Source: Chitinophaga hostae (GTDB taxonomy: Bacteria; Bacteroidota; Bacteroidia; Chitinophagales; Chitinophagaceae). From it: a stretch of DNA of 64,000 nt. Location of the stretch: NCBI RefSeq assembly GCF_018224885.1, contig NZ_JAGTXB010000001.1, forward strand, positions 434,001 through 498,000. Reading direction: 5' to 3'. Both the position numbers and the translations under genes were made by a program. Of this stretch, positions 7,786 through 14,223 are shown one piece after another; the first letter of the stretch is position 1; every line of letters begins with the position of its first letter. The notes beneath the pieces are model-generated. The model ran no database searches and was not told where the DNA came from. It saw only the letters and a program-made list of their open reading frames with translations.

Positions 7786-7898
7786 GATAAATATTTTGAT
7801 AGGCAGGACATATCGATAACAGTGGTTTGTTATGATCCGCACTAAATCGTATGTTAAGAATATGTTTCTGCATGCTTGTTTTTTCGTTATAAATACAA

Positions 7899-7983
7899 AT
7901 AAAAAGCCCCGCAATCTCTTGCGGGGCTTACGTTATATCGAATTCGTTTTTTCAACTATTCTTTAGCATAACACGCCCCGCAA
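7899..7983 (-). terminator. Second terminator with antiterminator-like complement
   Basis: On the minus strand a perfect 11-bp hairpin (AAGCCCCGCAA with TTGCGGGGCTT, 7929-7904, loop of 4) is followed by TTTTTATTTG. Upstream, opposite 7983-7975, a copy of TTGCGGGGC can pair over 9 nt with the 5' arm. Both this element and the next one downstream carry CGTGT after the upstream strand and AACGTAA before the hairpin, so they look like diverged copies of one RNA with different but complementary stems. Confidence 0.55.
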
Positions 7984-8070
7984 CTGTATAGTCCTCCAGG
8001 TGACTAAACCAGCGTTTTGTTTGTATGTTTAAAATTGAGCGGTACATGTTTTGTGATTTTTTTAACACTG

Positions 8071-8103
8071 CAAAGATGGATATAATTTTTTAATATCTCC
8101 AAA
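8071..8103 (-). promoter_or_regulatory. Possible Bacteroidota promoter for the leader RNAs
   Basis: On the minus strand a TTTG (8103-8100) lies 21 nt before CATCTTTG (8078-8071). This resembles the Bacteroidota TTTG-N19-TAnnTTTG promoter, but the spacer is 2 nt long and the second element starts CA rather than TA. It would drive the segment carrying the two attenuator-like hairpins and the tRNA array. The rest of 7984-8539 holds no gene that I can see. Confidence 0.3.
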
Positions 8104-8251
8104 TTTTTTTCAAAAATATTTTTAGGCTAGATAAGTGAGCGATGATTTTTAATGTTTGGTATTGTGATGCAGGTGAGGATATTTCGGAATGAAAGCTGAG
8201 TCATTAATTAGTGCTCATTAGCAATGATCTAACTAACGTTAACGAATATAT

Positions 8252-8268
8252 GTTAATACCGTATTAAC
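8252..8268. promoter_or_regulatory. 17-bp perfect palindrome, possible operator
   Basis: GTTAATACCGTATTAAC is a perfect palindrome with 8-bp arms around one base. Further GTTAA half-sites flank it (near 8238 and 8279). It sits about 290 bp upstream of the response regulator start in an otherwise empty region and could be the binding site of one of the adjacent OmpR-type regulators. Confidence 0.4.
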
Positions 8269-8539
8269 ATGTGTTTTGTTAATAGCTGAATCAGCATAGT
8301 ACTGATGCTTGGGGTATTGTGTATTTGATCTCAATTTGAGAATTATATTAAAATATTTCTGTTAAGATTTCGGGTATCTTCCGGAATAGTTTTTTTCTTT
8401 GGAGAATTAAAATTTTAGCGTGAAAATGAATTTTATTGCTCATCGTATGATGTTGAAAAAATCGCTGAACGGCAATATTTCATCCTTCTCACCATCAATA
8501 TTCCCCTCTCTCATCGTAAAAAGTGTTAATCAAAATAAA

Positions 8540-8956
8540 ATGACTATGAAAATTCGAATACTTCATGCTGAAGATGATATGTTTTTCGCTGCCATTGTAA
8601 GGAAACTTCTCCATCAGCAAGGTTTTGAGGTTAGTAATGCATACAATGGCAAGGATGCATGGTTACTTTTCAATGAAATGAAGTTTGACTACTGCCTGTT
8701 GGATATTATGATGCCCGGGCTAAATGGAATTGATTTGGGGGAGCGCATCCGGAATGCAAACAGTCAAATGCCCATTTATTATTTATCCGGAGAAGAACCT
8801 GCCCTGGTACAGGCAGCGGTGTTTGGTCGTGGCGGAGGTACTGCATATTTTAACAAGACATTTAATATCAGAAAATTGTCTGACTGTTTGTTACAATATT
8901 TTAATGTTCACCCAATAAAAATATATGATGATTCCTATAGGCAAATCCAGATATGA
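8540..8956 (+). CDS. Response regulator receiver domain (N-terminal part of a split regulator)
   Basis: A 138-residue CheY-like receiver. The acidic pocket is E11-D12-D13, the phosphorylated residue D55 sits in CLLDIMMPG, the conserved S/T is S83 in YLSGEE, and the conserved K is K106 in YFNKTF, so the receiver looks intact. It ends without a DNA-binding domain, but the matching winged helix lies immediately downstream in the +1 frame, overlapping by 32 bp. The ATG at 8540 (MTMKIR) was chosen because it starts just before the first receiver strand; a GTG at 8420 with GGAGA 14 bp upstream is an alternative that adds 40 residues. No histidine kinase gene is nearby. Confidence 0.75.
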   Translation: MTMKIRILHAEDDMFFAAIVRKLLHQQGFEVSNAYNGKDAWLLFNEMKFDYCLLDIMMPGLNGIDLGERIRNANSQMPIYYLSGEEPALVQAAVFGRGGGTAYFNKTFNIRKLSDCLLQYFNVHPIKIYDDSYRQIQI

Positions 8957-9206
8957 CCCTATTACACATGAATTAGTTGGTCCGGAAAGAAAGAAGCGGA
9001 AGCTGGCGCCGGACATTCACCTGTTATTGATGTGTTTACAGGAGACGCCAAACGCATTGGTTTCAAAAGAGAAGCTGGTCGTGATTTCCGGAGATAAGAA
9101 CCAGCTATACGTTTATATTTCACGGCTCCGGAGAATTCTTGGCGCAGTTGACGGAACATTATCGATAGAGAGCAAATATGGAAAAGGATATGTCCTGGTT
9201 TATTAG
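8925..9206 (+). CDS. OmpR/PhoB-type winged-helix DNA-binding domain (C-terminal part of a split regulator)
   Basis: A 93-residue Trans_reg_C winged helix: ALVSKEKLVVISGDKNQLY, then YVYISRLRRILG as the recognition region, and a C-terminal wing SIESKYGKGYVLVY. It has no receiver of its own and overlaps the upstream receiver ORF by 32 bp in another frame. Either a single-base change broke one OmpR-type regulator into two frames, or the two domains are made as coupled, separate proteins. The intact paralogue at 9279-9995 has the same domain order, which supports a split of an ancestral fused gene. The true start is uncertain; MMIPIGKSRYDP is the best available. Confidence 0.7.
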   Translation: MMIPIGKSRYDPITHELVGPERKKRKLAPDIHLLLMCLQETPNALVSKEKLVVISGDKNQLYVYISRLRRILGAVDGTLSIESKYGKGYVLVY

Positions 9207-9278
9207 CTAATTATTCCCCTGGCAGATAAGCTTACGCCTCCATGAAAAACCGGTTTTATCATATTTAAAACTATAGCA

Positions 9279-9995
9279 ATGATTATCAGCAGGAGAAACG
9301 CAGTAACCATCCTTTATGCAGACGATGATGCTTTATCGGCCAGAACGCTGAAATTATCCCTGGAGCGGGCGGGTAATTTTGAGGTAGTTGTTGCCGCCGA
9401 TGGTCAGGAAGCATGGGAATATTTTAACGCCAGGTATTTTGATGCTTGCTTGCTGGATGTACATATGCCGGAGCTGGATGGTGTGGAACTGGCGGCAAAA
9501 ATACGTACCATAAATGCCGTGGTGCCGATTGTATATATTTCGGCAGACATACAGCTGGAAACAAAAATAAAAGGGTTTGATATCGGAAAGGCCGACGACT
9601 ACTGCGAGAAACCTATACAAATACCGGTCCTGGTGCCGAAAATACAAGCACTGGTGAGAAGAGCCAACGAACAGAAAGCTGCATCTGATATAATAGCATT
9701 AGATAAATACATTTTTAATACACGCGATTGTACCCTTACCTACGACGGCGTATCATTTTCTATGAAATTGAACGAGGTAAAAGTGTTGAAGGAATTGGTT
9801 GGCCGGCTTAATAAAACGGTCAGCAGAGACGAGCTGAAACAACTTATTGCCGGCGGTGGAAAAGAAAGCTCCTTATACCCATCTGTTGCCATTTTGCGGG
9901 CCCACTTCAGAGATAGCTCCTTCGTGGAAATTCTAACTATACAAGGCATTGGTTATTGCTTAACAGCACCAAAAGAATGTGTCCGTTATTTTTAA
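9279..9995 (+). CDS. OmpR-family response regulator
   Basis: A full-length 238-residue two-domain regulator. The receiver has D15-D17, phosphorylatable D60 in CLLDVHMPELDG, S89 in YISAD and K111 in CEKPIQ. The C-terminal winged helix spans about 140-235, with SMKLNEVKVLKELVG, the RDELKQL helix and LTIQGIGYCL as the terminal wing. It follows the split regulator by 72 bp on the same strand and appears to be its paralogue. No sensor kinase is encoded nearby, so it may be an orphan or be served by a distant kinase. The ATG at 9279 gives a normal receiver N-terminus. Confidence 0.88.
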   Translation: MIISRRNAVTILYADDDALSARTLKLSLERAGNFEVVVAADGQEAWEYFNARYFDACLLDVHMPELDGVELAAKIRTINAVVPIVYISADIQLETKIKGFDIGKADDYCEKPIQIPVLVPKIQALVRRANEQKAASDIIALDKYIFNTRDCTLTYDGVSFSMKLNEVKVLKELVGRLNKTVSRDELKQLIAGGGKESSLYPSVAILRAHFRDSSFVEILTIQGIGYCLTAPKECVRYF

Positions 9996-10102
9996 TGTTA
10001 GTTTGCTTTCCTGATTAAATATTTCCTTATATTCGGTGACTGTTTAGTAGACCCAAAAGAAGAAACGTTAACCATATTTTAAAAATCCAAAAAGCAATTA
10101 CC

Positions 10103-10378
10103 ATGAAACTCCACAGAACATTACATCATCCTGATGGTGGGCGTTCGTTAGCAGAATATGAAATCAGAGAAAATAATGTTTTTACAACCATACACCATGC
10201 AAAAGGCTCCAGTTCCCTGCCATGGTACGAAGTACGGGAGAACAAGCTATACCCTACCATGCATCATCCGCAAGGCCGGAGCTCGTTCCACTGGTTTGAA
10301 ATTAAAGAAAACAATATAACCCCGTCAATTCACCATCCGAAAGGCCTGGATGCATTGCCCTGGTACAAGATCATTTAA
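10103..10378 (+). CDS. Small four-repeat HHPxG protein, unknown function
   Basis: A 91-residue protein made almost entirely of four copies of a ~23-residue unit. Each unit reads roughly: [LIM]HHPxG, 3-4 small residues, L-x-W/E-Y/F-E-[IV]-[RK]-E-N-x-[IVL], then T/S and the next HH. Copies start near residues 7, 30, 53 and 76. The units keep His-His, a following Gly, a W-Y or W-F pair and an R/K-E-N turn, suggesting a small beta repeat with possible metal or ligand binding by the His pairs. There is no signal peptide or membrane segment. It has its own terminator just downstream. I do not recognise the family. Confidence 0.7.
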   Translation: MKLHRTLHHPDGGRSLAEYEIRENNVFTTIHHAKGSSSLPWYEVRENKLYPTMHHPQGRSSFHWFEIKENNITPSIHHPKGLDALPWYKII

Positions 10379-10404
10379 TATTATAAAAAGGGTTTACTGG
10401 CGGG

Positions 10405-10433
10405 GCCTGACATTTGGTTGTCGGGCTTTTTTA
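10405..10433 (+). terminator. Rho-independent terminator after the HHPxG gene
   Basis: GCCTGACA (10405-10412) pairs with TGTCGGGC (10419-10426), with one G-U, and is followed by TTTTTTA. It lies 27 bp after the stop codon of the HHPxG gene and probably also faces the convergent membrane-protein gene. Confidence 0.75.
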
Positions 10434-10703
10434 TTTAAAAGCGAAAAATACAATGAGGAGGTAAACTACCAGGTGCGTGATCCGGTAAATACGCGTATCT
10501 ATTTTATCGGTATTCACCGGCCATCCCACTCCGATGATGAAAGCGATGAATTGGGTGGGGAGTATAGCTATCAACGGAATAAGCCAGATGATGACGGAGC
10601 CAAGCGCGATGCGGATAGTACCTACATGGACGTGGATGTAGAGGAGTAAGGTGGCGAAGTAGATGAAGTAGATAATGAGGAGTTCGAGGAGGCGTTTTTT
10701 CAT
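10431..10703 (-). CDS. Small membrane protein, three predicted helices
   Basis: A 90-residue, very hydrophobic protein that I do not recognise. Membrane segments are visible at about 5-25 (LLELLIIYFIYFATLLLYI), 32-56 (IALGSVIIWLIPLIAILPTQ, extended) and 72-88 (ITHLVVYLLIVFFAF), with a basic start MKKRL. Its ATG at 10703 lies 3 bp after the stop of the upstream minus-strand gene, so the pair is almost certainly co-transcribed. A longer opposite-strand frame across the same bases is judged a shadow, since this one has a clean membrane-protein pattern. Confidence 0.6.
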   Translation of the reverse strand: MKKRLLELLIIYFIYFATLLLYIHVHVGTIRIALGSVIIWLIPLIAILPTQFIAFIIGVGWPVNTDKIDTRIYRITHLVVYLLIVFFAFK

Positions 10704-10706
10704 AGG

Positions 10707-11276
10707 TTATGCGGTTAGGTTGGTATTGATGTCAGGATGAGAATGCTCCAACCATTGAATGCACTTAGCCATATTCACAGCGATGGCTTCTTTTATATAT
10801 GGAATAAAGGGAGCCGGAATCCAGGCCAGTATTATAGGTCCCCGTGAATCGGACAATAGGTGAAACCAGGTATCAACGGGAGGACAGTCGTAGTCATCGA
10901 GTAATCCGTGAGATTCGCCTATGGTGGCGCCGTCAAATAGTGTCCAGTCGACGAGGAAGGCAAGTATTTTACCTTCTGATCCGGCGAATTTTGAATCGAG
11001 TTTATCCTTTTCCGTTATTTTGAAATTTATCTGATAGTTAAACAGATCGTTTATCAGTTCTTTATTTACCTGGTCGTATGGATCTTTGCGCCATTGTACC
11101 AGCCGTGTTCCACTAGTGGTCACATAATAAAATAGTTCCTGCCCTTCGTATATTGGATTGATGCTACGGAATATGGCTTCCGGGCCCTGCGTAGAATTGG
11201 CCATTTGCATGTTGCAATAGCGTTGGGTGAGGCGGAGATTTTCTTTTATTTCAGGTAGGTCAGATAGCATAGGCAC
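10707..11276 (-). CDS. Hypothetical cytosolic protein
   Basis: A 189-residue protein with no family that I recognise. It is acidic, rich in aromatic residues and has no signal peptide or membrane segment (for example EGQELFYYVTTSGTRLVQW, ILAFLVDWTLFDG, and VDTWFHLLSDSRGPIILAWIPAPF). The composition and the downstream small membrane protein resemble small effector/immunity or contact-system neighbours, but that is only a hint. The start could be the ATG at 11276 or one two codons later. It is followed 3 bp later by the membrane protein and preceded by a hairpin at 11345-11386. Confidence 0.55.
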   Translation of the reverse strand: MPMLSDLPEIKENLRLTQRYCNMQMANSTQGPEAIFRSINPIYEGQELFYYVTTSGTRLVQWRKDPYDQVNKELINDLFNYQINFKITEKDKLDSKFAGSEGKILAFLVDWTLFDGATIGESHGLLDDYDCPPVDTWFHLLSDSRGPIILAWIPAPFIPYIKEAIAVNMAKCIQWLEHSHPDINTNLTA

Positions 11277-11344
11277 CTGTTTTTTTAGATAAGATAGTAA
11301 AATTTATGATGCGAGTATATAGGCTCCATTCCATAATAGAATGG

Positions 11345-11386
11345 ATAAGCATTGACCAATGCCTTTCCTAAATGGTCAACGCTTAT
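11345..11386. terminator. 14-bp-arm hairpin between two minus-strand genes
   Basis: ATAAGCATTGACCA (11345-11358) pairs with TGGTCAACGCTTAT (11373-11386), with one mismatch, around a 14-nt loop. A smaller palindrome, CCATTC/GAATGG, lies at 11329-11344. The position, 30 bp after the stop of the gene at 11416-11724, suggests transcript 3' end formation, though no strong U tract is present. Confidence 0.4.
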
Positions 11387-11415
11387 TCATTACTCATTTT
11401 GAAGTGGAATTGATA

Positions 11416-11724
11416 TCAGGAGGCTATACTAATTACTGCTTGAGTTGCTAACTGCTGACTGGATAATTTTGAAAGGCTGAGAAGGTAATTGGCGTCGAGG
11501 AGTCTTAATAGTTCATTGTATAACAACAGAAGATCTGCACGATGCTGCGCATCTTCGTATTGCGTGTCTTCCGCAGCAAGGGTTTCAGAAAGCCAAAGCC
11601 AGAGGGTTTGCCGAGCTGTGGCCGGAGGGAATAGCTCGCAGAAGCGATCAATGGCGAGCATAGGGTCGAGGGATTCCTGTTCAGAGAGGTGAGTGTGGTG
11701 GAAAAATGGTTGTGAGGTTTGCAT
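11416..11724 (-). CDS. Hypothetical small helical protein
   Basis: A 102-residue protein that I cannot place in a family. It is mostly helical, with a Leu-rich middle (RADLLLLYNELLRLLDANYLL) and an N-terminal FFHHTHLSEQESLDPML. No signal peptide. Its start at 11724 faces the XRE regulator across a 165-bp region containing paired repeats, so the two genes may be divergently controlled from the same operator. Codon pattern and composition look like a real chromosomal gene rather than a shadow. Confidence 0.5.
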   Translation of the reverse strand: MQTSQPFFHHTHLSEQESLDPMLAIDRFCELFPPATARQTLWLWLSETLAAEDTQYEDAQHRADLLLLYNELLRLLDANYLLSLSKLSSQQLATQAVISIAS

Positions 11725-11762
11725 AACAATAGGTTTTGGTTATAGTATAAATTTACATAAAA

Positions 11763-11822
11763 ATATGCATATTAGGGATATTTAACTCTATAATATGCAT
11801 ATAAATATCTTTATTAGGGATA
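11763..11822. promoter_or_regulatory. Paired repeats in a divergent promoter region (candidate XRE operator)
   Basis: The palindrome ATATGCATAT occurs at 11763-11772 and 11793-11802, exactly 30 bp apart (about three helical turns). ATTAGGGATA occurs at 11771-11780 and 11813-11822. They lie between the divergent gene at 11724 and the XRE regulator at 11890, where an autoregulatory operator would be expected. Confidence 0.45.
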
Positions 11823-11889
11823 CTTTTTAAAATATTTATGAAATCAATTCTGCCTAAATTGATGAAAAATATGCTTTAAAAGCGTTTTT

Positions 11890-12102
11890 ATGAGCGATAA
11901 AGTATTCAACAGAATAAAGGCAGTATTGGCAGAAAAGGGGAGGGCTAATAAGTGGTTAGCTGAGGCCGTGGACGTAAATATTAACACAGTATCCAAATGG
12001 TGTACTAATAAAATACAGCCTTCAGTGGAAACATTGTTCGAGATTGCTGAGGCCCTGGATGTAGAAGCGAGAGAACTTCTTGTACTAAGAAAAAACAAAT
12101 AA
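11890..12102 (+). CDS. XRE-family helix-turn-helix regulator
   Basis: A 70-residue Cro/CI-type DNA-binding protein consisting only of the HTH domain. Helices 2-3 are visible as NKWLAEAVDVNINTVSKWCT near residues 20-39, followed by IQPSVETLFEIAEALDVEARELL, the standard end of an HTH_3 domain. It probably dimerises on the paired repeats just upstream and represses its own operon and the divergent gene. The next gene starts 26 bp downstream on the same strand and is likely co-transcribed. Small XRE genes of this sort often control toxin, restriction or mobile-element genes. Confidence 0.85.
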   Translation: MSDKVFNRIKAVLAEKGRANKWLAEAVDVNINTVSKWCTNKIQPSVETLFEIAEALDVEARELLVLRKNK

Positions 12103-12128
12103 CCCCTTATCGAAATTATTAACCCAAC

Positions 12129-12857
12129 ATGCAATACAAAGAAGAATTCGATCTCCTTCGTCAACAAATCCCCATTGTTATTCGTCACGGGCTTAATCTA
12201 CTTAGTAAATCCAATGGTAATATAAATGAAGCCCGTCGTTGGTTTGAAGAGGAGATGATCCAGGTTATCATTCATAAAACTTCCGTTTCACCGGAAGTTG
12301 CCCAAAAACACTTATTGGCATGTGAGTATGATATTGCCAGAACAATTGCTGGTATTGATGAAGAACGATTTACATTATCAGAACGAATATTGCGGAAAGC
12401 AAAGGATAACAAAGAAAAAGCCTTAGATTTAATAGGGCACAATCTCGAAGATGCAAAGAAAATAGAGCGGAAGTATTGGTTGAAGTTGGATGAGCTTGAA
12501 CAGCTGTCACCAGTACAGTATTGCCTTTTAGCGGTAAAGGAATGGCTGGATTATGAAGACTATGAAGGATTTTCCTGTGCTGTTTATTTCTACTTAGATA
12601 TTGCTGCTCAGCAAATTGAAGAGCAATTGCTACTACCAGAATTGGCTAATGGATTACGGGCAGCGAGAAAGATAAGCAATGAATTGTTTGAGCAACATAA
12701 AAGAAAAAGCGCTGCGAAGAAATTTCCAATAGTATCAAAATTATTGAATGAGAATCCAGTTTACATAAGCAGTAAGGATGGATTTAGGAAAATCCGGCCG
12801 GTTGTTATAGATAGACTTTATGATTTGGTAGTGAATAATATTGAGCAGTTTTCGTAG
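12129..12857 (+). CDS. Hypothetical protein with UBA/TS-N-like helical N-terminus
   Basis: A 242-residue soluble helical protein. Residues about 30-78 resemble two UBA/TS-N-type three-helix units: GNINEARRWFEEEM, then VSPEVAQKHLLACEYDIARTIAGID, where the A-x3-L-x-A-x2-YDI-A-x-I pattern is typical of that fold. The remainder is charged and helical, ending in KIRPVVIDRLYDLVV. Function is unknown. It follows the XRE gene by 26 bp, and the pair may form a regulator-effector unit. It converges on the PRTase-like gene, with 4 bp between the stop codons. The UBA assignment is by eye. Confidence 0.55.
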   Translation: MQYKEEFDLLRQQIPIVIRHGLNLLSKSNGNINEARRWFEEEMIQVIIHKTSVSPEVAQKHLLACEYDIARTIAGIDEERFTLSERILRKAKDNKEKALDLIGHNLEDAKKIERKYWLKLDELEQLSPVQYCLLAVKEWLDYEDYEGFSCAVYFYLDIAAQQIEEQLLLPELANGLRAARKISNELFEQHKRKSAAKKFPIVSKLLNENPVYISSKDGFRKIRPVVIDRLYDLVVNNIEQFS

Positions 12858-12861
12858 GTGG

Positions 12862-13545
12862 TTAGAGAGTTGCTCTCCGTGCCTTCACAATATCAGGGAT
12901 ATATTTATTCTTCGTCTCGCTATTTCCTATTCCCAGTCGTTCATAAACCGATCCACCAATCACTGGCATCACCTTTCCTTCTGCATTAACCTCATTATCA
13001 GTTGCGAAATATAAAAAGTTAAACTTGTCGCTGATCTCAGGTGAAAATTCCGCTTTAAGTGTTTCTTCTGCATTAGCAAACATAACTGGCGATGCGATGA
13101 TGATCTTTTCCGGATTAAGATGTTCGATAAGATAAGTTAAATTGGTTCGCACTACACAAGAAGTATAAATAATCGATTTTGTAATAATTAGATATGCTGG
13201 ATTAGCTATTTCTTCAATGTAGGATTTAGTTATGGGTGCAATTGAGATGTCTTCCTGATCAAATGGATTGGCGCGCAAATTCCAGAAAACTGCCAATGAA
13301 GTATGCGCCGTTGTGAGGTTGTCCAAGATTCCCTTTGTTAGCCAATCGGCATCTTCAGAGGAACAGGCAATGGTTACTTTAGAAGTAGACAGATCAAACG
13401 CCTCATTAATGGCCGTTGATAATATCGCACCTAAGCTATAAAAGGCACTCCTATAATCGTCAGAAGAAGTCGCACTACTGGATAGTTGATCCAATAGATA
13501 TCGAACTGTCGCCGAATTTCTGGCAAAGGGTGATAATTCTCTCAT
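12862..13545 (-). CDS. Phosphoribosyltransferase-like protein
   Basis: A 227-residue protein resembling the uracil PRTase fold. A central strand EKIIIASPVMFANAEETLKA corresponds to the PRPP-loop region, and the C-terminal stretch EVNAEGKVMPVIGGSVYERL recalls the uracil-binding [20 protein letters not shown] region of UPRTases. The canonical acidic PRPP signature (hydrophobic-DD or D-x2-x-T-G-G) is absent, so catalysis as a PRTase is doubtful. The protein may bind a nucleotide or have a different role. It is transcribed towards the UBA-like gene and diverges from the restriction operon, with about 256 bp between their starts. Such PRTase-like genes do occur beside defence systems. Confidence 0.5.
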   Translation of the reverse strand: MRELSPFARNSATVRYLLDQLSSSATSSDDYRSAFYSLGAILSTAINEAFDLSTSKVTIACSSEDADWLTKGILDNLTTAHTSLAVFWNLRANPFDQEDISIAPITKSYIEEIANPAYLIITKSIIYTSCVVRTNLTYLIEHLNPEKIIIASPVMFANAEETLKAEFSPEISDKFNFLYFATDNEVNAEGKVMPVIGGSVYERLGIGNSETKNKYIPDIVKARRATL

Positions 13546-13801
13546 TATAACAGTTTAAGCTCTTGAGAATGGGACTTGATAAATTAGATTAATACACGTT
13601 TTATAAGTTGTTCGTACTTGTGTCGCTGTAGCTATTTTGTTTGATTTTAATCTTATAAAAATATTTTAATTATATATATAATTAAAAATAGCTACTTAGT
13701 AATACTTTAAATATCAGCAACATATAAAGAGAGAGAATTAATTCGTATATTGTTTAAACCGTATGTCGTTGCATTGTTTTTGTGTATCCATATTTGTGAT
13801 T

Positions 13802-14218
13802 ATGGCTGATGTGCATTCAAAAGAGACTAGAAGTTACAATATGAGCAGGATTAAGTCGAAAGACACTAAGCCTGAAATAATTGTCAGAAAATTTTTGTTC
13901 TCTCACGGTTTCAGATTTAGACTTCACGATAAAAAATTGCCTGGTAAGCCTGATATCGTATTGCCCAAATATCACGCTGCAATTTTTATTCATGGCTGCT
14001 TTTGGCACGGTCATGAAAATTGTAAATATTTCGTTGTTCCGAAGACAAGAACTGAATGGTGGATGAACAAAATTTTAATCAATCGTAATAATGATATAAA
14101 ATCAGTCGATTTATTGCAAAAAATGGGATGGAAAGTACTTGTTCTTTGGGAATGTGAATTAAAAGGTGAGGCTCTTAGCAAAACTCTTACTAAATTGCTT
14201 AGTATTTTAGAGTCTTAA
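13802..14218 (+). CDS. vsr: Very short patch repair endonuclease (Vsr)
   Basis: A 138-residue Vsr-type PD-(D/E)XK-fold nuclease, which cuts next to T-G mismatches created by deamination of 5-methylcytosine. Visible features: RSYNMSRIKSKDTKPE at the N-terminus, the metal-binding D in LPGKPDIVLPKY, the zinc/catalytic GCFWHGHENC segment, and WEC near the C-terminus. The ATG at 13802 (MADVHSKETRS) was preferred because the family starts there; an upstream in-frame ATG at 13763 adds a non-conserved leader. It is the first gene of the defence operon, ending 5 bp before the methylase. It could serve repair, restriction or both. Confidence 0.9.
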   Translation: MADVHSKETRSYNMSRIKSKDTKPEIIVRKFLFSHGFRFRLHDKKLPGKPDIVLPKYHAAIFIHGCFWHGHENCKYFVVPKTRTEWWMNKILINRNNDIKSVDLLQKMGWKVLVLWECELKGEALSKTLTKLLSILES

Positions 14219-14223
14219 GAATT

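Noticed and set aside
8890..8960. Programmed -1 frameshift joining the split regulator
   Set aside because: Joining the frames needs a +1 (or -2) shift, and no convincing slippery site or stimulator was found.
10350..10649. Plus-strand frame opposite the small membrane protein
   Set aside because: It overlaps the HHPxG gene end and its terminator, and its composition is that of a shadow of the minus-strand membrane protein.
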